Assembly (NCBI GenBank): GCA_964648215.1
Contig: CAZYMF010000070.1
Coordinates: forward strand, 1 to 21,233
DNA length: 21,233 nucleotides
Direction: 5' to 3'
Origin: CAZYMF01 sp964648215
Lineage (GTDB): Bacteria > Desulfobacterota > Binatia > HRBIN30 > JACQVA1
A program made the translations under genes and the position numbers. Below, piece by piece: positions 17,020 through 21,233 of this stretch (positions within the stretch are counted from its first letter, which is position 1; each line of letters starts with the position of its first letter). A model generated the notes under the pieces. The model saw nothing but the letters and a program-made list of their open reading frames with translations. It had not been told where the DNA came from and did not search any database.

Positions 17020-17208
17020 ATGACGACGGACGAGAAGCTGCGATTGGCGGTCAGCGTGGCCCGCGCGGCAGCGCATTCCGGTGAGTACCGCAGGCTCGAC
17101 AAGCTGATCGAGATCGTCTTTCGCAAGCTCAACGAGCTGGCCCCGCCGCGTGCGGAGGGGGAGCCCGACGATGGGGAGCCGGAGCACGAAAGGGAGTTCA
17201 AGCTGTGA
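17020..17208 (+). CDS. Small acidic-tailed protein (62 aa), unknown function
   Basis: MTTDEKLRLAVSVARAAAHS starts the protein. It has a predicted helix-rich N-terminal half (two helices, residues about 4-20 and 24-40, the second rich in alternating charged and hydrophobic residues) and an acidic, proline-rich tail from about residue 42. ATG 17020 is preceded by GAGGAGGTACG, a near-perfect ribosome-binding site, which supports a real gene and rules out the longer in-frame start at 16960. No signal peptide or membrane segment. Its stop overlaps the GTG of the following exported protein as GTGA, so the two are almost certainly translationally coupled. I do not recognise the family. Confidence 0.65.
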   Translation: MTTDEKLRLAVSVARAAAHSGEYRRLDKLIEIVFRKLNELAPPRAEGEPDDGEPEHEREFKL

Positions 17209-17681
17209 GATCGCGGGTCGTCATCTGGGCGGTGCTTCTTCTCGGCGCCGCCGCAGCCTGGGCTGCGGGAGATCGCTCCGAAGGTCCCGCCGGCGGCGAG
17301 GCTCGGGTGGTGACGGGCACGGTGCGCCGCGCGAGCGCCGACGGCAACGCCGTCACGCTCGCCTTCGACGACGATCCGACCAGTGTGCGAGTCATCCTGT
17401 TGCGCGGGTGGGTCGATGATTTTCCCCACGATCCGGTGCGCTACTACCTCGGCAAGACGGTGCAGGTGCATGGATCGGTCACCTACTTCAAGGACACGCC
17501 GGAGATCATCGTCCGCGACGCCGACGACCTTGTCGTCGTGGGCCAGGCGAAGCCTGCTGCCCCCGTCGGCGCACCGTTGCCCGATGAGGTCAAGGCGCTA
17601 CGAGAGCGGCTCCGGCTCCTGGAAGAAAGGGTTCGTGAGCTCGAACGGCACGAGGCAGCACGGAAGGATTCGCAGAGCTGA
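17205..17681 (+). CDS. Exported OB-fold-like protein with C-terminal coiled coil
   Basis: This 158-residue protein has a signal peptide (MRSRVVIWAVLLLGAAAAWA) and a beta-rich segment at about 34-112. Its pattern, VVTGTVRRAS...AVTLAFDD...VRVILLRGWV...YYLGKTVQVHGSV...PEIIVRDADDLVVVG, is that of a small OB-fold (nucleic-acid or ligand-binding barrel; 'LxGKxVxVxGxVxxxxxxPEIxVxxxxxI' is the recurrent ending). Residues about 127-153 form a heptad-like charged coiled coil (VKALRERLRLLEERVRELER), suggesting oligomerisation. The GTG start at 17205 is chosen because it overlaps the upstream stop and follows AAAGGGAG. The longer context offers no alternative. The periplasmic location is inferred from the signal peptide. 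The partner and ligand are unknown. Confidence 0.7.
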   Translation: MRSRVVIWAVLLLGAAAAWAAGDRSEGPAGGEARVVTGTVRRASADGNAVTLAFDDDPTSVRVILLRGWVDDFPHDPVRYYLGKTVQVHGSVTYFKDTPEIIVRDADDLVVVGQAKPAAPVGAPLPDEVKALRERLRLLEERVRELERHEAARKDSQS

Positions 17682-17771
17682 CGGGGGGCCTGTGGTCGTG
17701 CGGCTCTGAGCGTGGGGGTGCACGGCGGTGCCCGGTTCGACTCGCGGCGCAAATCACGTCATAGAGGGAAC

Positions 17772-18899
17772 ATGGCAAGTTCGGCTTCGAAGAAGAAGGC
17801 TGCGGCGGCGAAGAAGACCGTCGCTCGCAAGTCGTCCACATCCACCGCCCGTGCCAAGACCAAGGTGGCCAAGCGCGGGATGAAGACGGTGAAGGCGCCG
17901 GCATCTCGGGCCAAGAAGCCGCCGCGAACGGCGGCGAAGAAACGGGCGATGCGACCGAAGTCGGCGCCGCCCGGGGGAACGCGCCCGTCGCGACGAGCGG
18001 TGTTCATCGACGTCGAGAACACCAGCAGCGAGGTGGAGCTCCTGCGGGTGCTCGACAGTCTGTCGATCGACCGGGCGGCGCAGGAAACGGAGCTGAGCGC
18101 CGTGGGGAACTGGCGGACCGTCGGCCAGCGGATGGGCCGGCGCCTGGCGGGGCTGGGCGCGCGCCTGGTACACAGCGCGCCGGCGACCGGCGTGCGCGAT
18201 TGGAGCGATCTGTGGATTGCCGTGGCCGCCGGCTGCTGGCTGGGCACGGCGCTGCCGGGCGACTGCCTGGACATCGTCTCGGATGACCGCGCCTTCGATG
18301 CCGTCGGCGACGCGGCCGCGGCGCGCGGGGTGAGCTTCCACCGCATCTCTCACCGAACGCTGCAGCCGGTGGCCGAGCCCGCGGAGGAGGTCGAGCCGAG
18401 TCGCCGTCGCGGCCGTCGCTCGCGCCGCCGGCGGCCGAAGCTGACGTCGCGTCCCGCCGTCTCGGCCGAGGAGTCGCAGAGCTCGGCGCCGCCGGTCCCG
18501 GCCGCGGCGCCGGAGAGCGGGACGAACGAGGAAGCTCATGCCGCCTCGCACGCCCAGATCGTCGCCGTCCTGACACGGCTCACCGGCGGCAGCGCCGAGC
18601 GGTGGGTGAACCTGGATGTCCTCGCCACCGCTCTCAAGGCCGAGGGATTCACGCGGCCGCCGGCCTCACCGCGTCTGGTGACGCGCCTGCGCAAGCTGAA
18701 GGATCTCGAGGTCAGCCCCAACGGCATGGTCAGGCTCACGCAAGAGCAGGCGCTGCCCGAGGCCGGCACGACCGAGGAAGCCGCGGCCGCGCCACCATCG
18801 CCACGTCGGCGACCACGTCGGCGCGGGGGGCGAGGGCGCTCGCGTTCGGCGCCCGCTCCTGACCAAGATCAGCCACAATTACCGCAAGAATCATCTTAG
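17772..18899 (+). CDS. NYN-domain protein with histone-like tail and winged-helix/LOTUS-like segment
   Basis: This 375-residue cytosolic protein has four parts. Residues 1-75 are Lys/Ala/Arg-rich with SKKKAAAAKK and TAAKKRA runs, like histone H1 C-terminal tails, and likely bind nucleic acid. Residues about 76-196 look like a NYN (PIN-like) ribonuclease: AVFIDVEN (D80, E82, N83), DWSDLWIAVAAG (D143, D146) and DIVSDDRAFD (D171, D172) supply the expected acidic site. Residues 210-225 are a dense Arg cluster. Residues about 258-323 (IVAVLTRLTGG, then WVNLDVLATALKAEGF, then LVTRLRKLKDLEV and NGMVRL) resemble an OST-HTH/LOTUS or winged-helix RNA-binding fold. The end is Arg/Ser-rich. ATG 17772 follows GAGGGAAC. 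The longer frame from 17712 lacks a ribosome-binding site. Role in RNA processing is inferred. Confidence 0.7.
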   Translation: MASSASKKKAAAAKKTVARKSSTSTARAKTKVAKRGMKTVKAPASRAKKPPRTAAKKRAMRPKSAPPGGTRPSRRAVFIDVENTSSEVELLRVLDSLSIDRAAQETELSAVGNWRTVGQRMGRRLAGLGARLVHSAPATGVRDWSDLWIAVAAGCWLGTALPGDCLDIVSDDRAFDAVGDAAAARGVSFHRISHRTLQPVAEPAEEVEPSRRRGRRSRRRRPKLTSRPAVSAEESQSSAPPVPAAAPESGTNEEAHAASHAQIVAVLTRLTGGSAERWVNLDVLATALKAEGFTRPPASPRLVTRLRKLKDLEVSPNGMVRLTQEQALPEAGTTEEAAAAPPSPRRRPRRRGGRGRSRSAPAPDQDQPQLPQESS

Positions 18900-18902
18900 C
18901 GA

Positions 18903-18931
18903 TTGACACTCGACCGATCGGTCGGTAAATA
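18903..18931 (+). promoter_or_regulatory. Candidate promoter of the TetR-di-iron operon
   Basis: TTGACA (18903-18908) begins 4 bp after the stop codon of the preceding gene. With a 17-bp spacer the -10 would be TAAATA (18926-18931), a modest match. Transcription would then start within about 15 bases of the TetR ATG. The spacer is occupied by the first operator copy. Confidence 0.55.
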
Positions 18932-18948
18932 CGGACCGATCGGTCGGT
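18911..18948. promoter_or_regulatory. Double palindromic TetR operator
   Basis: GACCGATCGGTCGGT occurs twice (18912-18926, 18934-18948) with a 22-bp repeat period, about two helical turns, so both would face the same side of DNA. Copy one is centred on a 14-bp perfect palindrome (CGACCGATCGGTCG, 18911-18924). Copy two contains the 12-bp palindrome GACCGATCGGTC. Position over the promoter spacer and up to 3 bp before the TetR start suggests autorepression. Confidence 0.8.
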
Positions 18949-18951
18949 CCA

Positions 18952-19605
18952 ATGCCAGCCCTAGAGCCCGTCGAGTTTCCATCGCGCGAGAAGATCCTGG
19001 AGGCAGCCGAGCCGCTGTTCGCGCGCCGGGGTTTTGCCGGCGTCGGCCTGAGCGAGGTGGCGGAGGCGGCGGGTCTGGGAAAATCTTCGCTCTTTCACCA
19101 TTTCAAGAGCAAGGTGGCGCTCTACGCCGCCGTGGTCGGCCGCCTCATGGACGAGATCGACGCGCGCATGACGCGGGCGCTGGCGACCGGCGGTGACCCC
19201 CTGGCCCGTATCGACCGCTGGCTGGACACGTTGATCGACTTTCTCGGCGAGAACCCGTCCCACGCCCGCTTGTTGCTGCGCTCGCTGTTCGAGGACGACG
19301 ACCTGACGGGATCGAGCGAGGAAGAGCAGCACGTCGATGCCGTCACGGGACGAATTCTGGGAGCCGCAGCCAACCTCCTACGCGAGGGCATGTCGGCCGG
19401 GCAGCTGCGCGCGGCCAATATCGGCCACACGCTGCAGAGCCTGATCGGTCTCACCGTTTTCCACTTTGCCTCCGGTGAGCTGGGCGAGGAGCTTCTCGGG
19501 CACTCCTTGTTCAGCCCCGCCGAGGTCAAGCGACGCAAGCTAGAGATCAAAGCGCTTCTTCGCCACGGGCTGGCGACCGGCGCCGAGAACGAGAAGGAGG
19601 AGTAG
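18952..19605 (+). CDS. TetR/AcrR-family transcriptional regulator
   Basis: This 217-residue dimeric repressor has an N-terminal helix-turn-helix at about 13-60: REKILEAAEPLFARRGFAGV, then LSEVAEAAGLGKSSLFHHFKSKVALY, the standard TetR signature. A helical ligand-binding/dimerisation domain follows, with no recognisable ligand signature. ATG 18952 is the only sensible start (the next Met is at residue 64), yet no Shine-Dalgarno precedes it. The bases there are part of the second operator copy, so the mRNA may have a very short leader. The tail is acidic (ENEKEE). GGAGGAG inside its last codons serves the following di-iron gene, which starts 4 bp after its stop. The pair therefore forms one operon, and the regulator most likely controls itself and the di-iron protein in response to a small hydrophobic or xenobiotic ligand (inference). 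Confidence 0.92.
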   Translation: MPALEPVEFPSREKILEAAEPLFARRGFAGVGLSEVAEAAGLGKSSLFHHFKSKVALYAAVVGRLMDEIDARMTRALATGGDPLARIDRWLDTLIDFLGENPSHARLLLRSLFEDDDLTGSSEEEQHVDAVTGRILGAAANLLREGMSAGQLRAANIGHTLQSLIGLTVFHFASGELGEELLGHSLFSPAEVKRRKLEIKALLRHGLATGAENEKEE

Positions 19606-19609
19606 CCGC

Positions 19610-20686
19610 ATGAGGAACAAGATCCTTTCCGATCAGCGTAAGGTCTTCGGCGATTTCGAGGTGGTCGATTTCGTCGATGACGCGGCCGTCGCCGCGCTGC
19701 GTGGTCGCCTCGACGTCGACGTGCCGCTCGATCTTCACTGGAGCTGGGAGTACGGCAGCGAGGTGGAAGAGCTGCGCAACCTCTACGAACGGGGCAAGAA
19801 GGGCCAGTGGAATGCCGAGGCGGATATCGACTGGTCGCTGCCGTTCCCCCGCGAGGAGTGGTTCATGCCCCAGTCGGGCGCGCTGCTGCTGCCGTCCATT
19901 CTCACCGCCATGGGGGTCGACGAGGAGACCTGCCGCGAGGCGGCGTGGGATGAGTTCGCCCATCTGATCTCGCAGCTGCTGCACGGCGAGCAGGCGGCGA
20001 TGCAGCTCTGCGGACAGCTGACGAACGCCTGCCCGCTCATGGACCAGAAGTTCTATGCCGGCTCGCAGGTGATCGACGAGGTGCGCCACGTCGAGGTGCT
20101 GTCCAAGTTCCTGCAGCGCAAGATGGGGACGCTTCACCCCATCGACCCGACGTTGAAGATCCTGCTCGACATGCTGCTCGAGGCGCCGACTTGGAAGCTC
20201 AAGACCCTCGGCATGCAGACGCTGTTCGAGGGGATGGCCGTCGGCATCTTCGACAGTATCGCGAAAGCCACCACCCATCCGCTCCTACGGGACATCATCC
20301 GCCGGGTGCAGATCGACGAGTCGCGCCACGCCGCCTTCGGTATCCTGTCGATGCGCCAGGTGGTGCGGCAATCCTCCACCGAGGAAATACAGGAGATGGA
20401 AGACTTCGCCTTCTCCATCCTCGAGGCGCTCAATGCCAACCAGCAGCTCGACATGCTCCGCCTGCTCGGCCCGAAGTACGGCCTCGATCCGGAGAACGTC
20501 GTTCAGAGCACGTTGTCGATGCCGGAATGGCCGGCGCTCAACAGCGAGATCTTCATGCACACCGTGATGCCGAATCTGATGCGGCTCGGGCTCATCACCG
20601 AGCGCACCGAAGCCGACTACCGTCGCATGGGGATGATCCACGGCGACCGTTTCGAATCGGGGCACGAGCTCCCGATCGTCAACTGA
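19610..20686 (+). CDS. Class II di-iron carboxylate (ferritin-like) protein, probable oxygenase or desaturase-type
   Basis: This 358-residue soluble protein has the full six-ligand set of bacterial class II di-iron proteins: E127 (LLHGEQAAM), E157 and H160 (IDEVRHVEV), E207 (TLFEGMAVG), E237 and H240 (IDESRHAAFG). Both E-to-ExxH spacings are 30 residues, and both distal motifs are DExRH, the pattern shared by ribonucleotide reductase R2, soluble methane/toluene monooxygenase and stearoyl-ACP desaturase families. It is too short and unlike R2 outside the ligands. No reductase, effector or partner subunit genes are nearby, so the electron donor is unknown. A non-oxygenase ferritin-like role remains possible. 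GGAGGAGTAGCCGC precedes ATG 19610. Co-transcription with the TetR gene 4 bp upstream suggests inducible expression. A long hairpin follows the stop. Confidence 0.82.
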   Translation: MRNKILSDQRKVFGDFEVVDFVDDAAVAALRGRLDVDVPLDLHWSWEYGSEVEELRNLYERGKKGQWNAEADIDWSLPFPREEWFMPQSGALLLPSILTAMGVDEETCREAAWDEFAHLISQLLHGEQAAMQLCGQLTNACPLMDQKFYAGSQVIDEVRHVEVLSKFLQRKMGTLHPIDPTLKILLDMLLEAPTWKLKTLGMQTLFEGMAVGIFDSIAKATTHPLLRDIIRRVQIDESRHAAFGILSMRQVVRQSSTEEIQEMEDFAFSILEALNANQQLDMLRLLGPKYGLDPENVVQSTLSMPEWPALNSEIFMHTVMPNLMRLGLITERTEADYRRMGMIHGDRFESGHELPIVN

Positions 20687-20693
20687 CCCCACG

Positions 20694-20724
20694 TCGCGAG
20701 GGAGTCATGCCGGCTCCCTCGCGA
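20694..20724. terminator. Perfect hairpin between convergent genes
   Basis: TCGCGAGGGAG (20694-20704) pairs perfectly with CTCCCTCGCGA (20714-20724) across a 9-base loop. It lies 8 bp after the di-iron gene stop. There is no T-run on the plus strand, so it may be a stabilising 3' hairpin or a weak, possibly bidirectional terminator. Confidence 0.6.
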
Positions 20725-20754
20725 GGGCTCCTTGCCCGTGTCGCTCGCCGGTAT

Positions 20755-20811
20755 CCCCCGCGGAGCGGGGGAGGGACGCGGCCCGGGAGCAAGGGGCCCC
20801 CGCGGGCCGCG
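20755..20811. repeat. Two further GC-rich hairpins before the ftsZ stop
   Basis: CCCCCGC-GGA-GCGGGGG (20755-20771) and CGCGGCCCG (20777-20785) pairing with CGGGCCGCG (20803-20811) stand next to each other, giving three stem-loops between the convergent di-iron and ftsZ genes. They could act together as transcription end or mRNA 3' protection for ftsZ. Confidence 0.6.
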
Positions 20812-20819
20812 CGTGGCAC

Positions 20820-21233
20820 TCACTCGGCTTGCTTGCGCAAGAAGGCCGGGATGTCGTAGGCGCCGTCGTCGTCGTCGGAGATGGTGAAGCCGCCCGCCTG
20901 CCCGGTGCGCGACTCCGGGGCGTCGAGATCCTTGGGGCGAGTCCACGTGGGAGAGTCGCCATTGTCCTCGATCCTGCCCATGCGGACGATACGCCGCGGC
21001 GTCGGCGGTGCCTGACGCGGCACCGGACGCATGAAGGCGCGGCCTTCATGCGCGGCCGGCGCCGCCATCTCGCCGCGGCCGACGCGGTCGTTGACCGCCA
21101 GGGCCATGGGAATCTCGGGAGCGCGGGTCTCGGCTGCCGCCTGATCGAAGCCGGTGGCGATCACGGTGATGCGAATCTCATCGCCCATGCGCTCGTCGAT
21201 GACCGCGCCGACGATGATGTTGGCATCCTCGTG
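20820..21233 (-). CDS. ftsZ: Cell division protein FtsZ, C-terminal part (partial)
   Basis: The minus-strand frame enters from the right window edge and ends at the TGA complement of 20820-20822, giving 137 residues. It begins HEDANIIVGAVIDERMGDEI then RITVIATGFD, the last strands of the FtsZ C-terminal (tubulin-like) subdomain. A poorly conserved, charged and proline-containing linker of about 85 residues follows. The protein ends with GAYDIPAFLRKQAE, the conserved C-terminal peptide (D-IPAFLR) that binds FtsA and ZipA-type membrane tethers. FtsZ is the GTP-dependent polymer that builds the division ring. The GTP-binding domain lies outside the window. The linker contains an acidic SDDDDGAYD run just before the peptide. 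The gene converges on the di-iron operon across about 130 bp of hairpin-rich sequence. Confidence 0.96.
   Translation of the reverse strand, partial: HEDANIIVGAVIDERMGDEIRITVIATGFDQAAAETRAPEIPMALAVNDRVGRGEMAAPAAHEGRAFMRPVPRQAPPTPRRIVRMGRIEDNGDSPTWTRPKDLDAPESRTGQAGGFTISDDDDGAYDIPAFLRKQAE

Noticed and set aside
18911..18948. GACCGATCGGTCGGT repeats as the start of a CRISPR or iteron array
   Set aside because: There are only two copies, each internally palindromic, located in a TetR promoter. An operator explains them fully.

Overview
This is a GC-rich bacterial chromosome segment. The housekeeping genes (comM, dprA, topA, trmFO, ilvE-type aminotransferase, ftsZ) and the many exported cysteine-containing proteins of unknown function suggest a deltaproteobacterial or Binatota-like Gram-negative. 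That placement is an inference from protein style and gene order, not from a marker phylogeny.

Layout. (1) 1-1880 is low-density accessory DNA. It holds the 5' end of an exported protein running off the window (minus), a broken MscS-channel fragment (plus), the 3' remnant of a REP-type transposase (minus) and a small exported 16-cysteine protein (minus) with two credible in-frame starts. (2) 1863-2610 is an intact REP-associated tyrosine transposase (RAYT) bounded by three copies of a GGGGACAGGCTA-type repeat, lying directly against the comM stop codon. (3) comM (minus) is divergent from dprA-topA-trmFO-ilvE (plus, tightly packed, with a GTGA overlap between topA and trmFO). comM and dprA both act in natural transformation, so the divergent pair pairs two DNA-uptake genes. 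(4) 10055-15297 holds four related exported proteins arranged A1-B1-A2-B2. Each A gene has a near-consensus sigma-70 promoter with the same 17-bp spacer and the same -10 hexamer, both A-B gaps are exactly 40 bp, and a strong intrinsic terminator closes the block. It reads as a duplicated two-gene operon of unknown function and is the best candidate here for an undescribed system. (5) 15351-18899 holds an AMP-forming acyl-CoA ligase (malonyl-CoA synthetase-like), a coupled pair of a 62-aa cytosolic protein and an exported OB-fold-like protein, and a NYN nuclease-like protein with a histone-H1-like tail and a C-terminal winged-helix/LOTUS-like segment. (6) 18903-20686 is a TetR regulator followed 4 bp later by a class II di-iron carboxylate protein (two DExRH motifs). 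Two palindromic operators 22 bp apart sit inside the promoter and against the start codon. (7) 20694-21233 contains a cluster of hairpins between convergent genes and then the 3' end of ftsZ (minus), cut by the window end.

No rRNA, tRNA, CRISPR array or prophage was seen. Residue positions and motifs come from reading the translations directly. Family names come from recognised motifs, without database searches.
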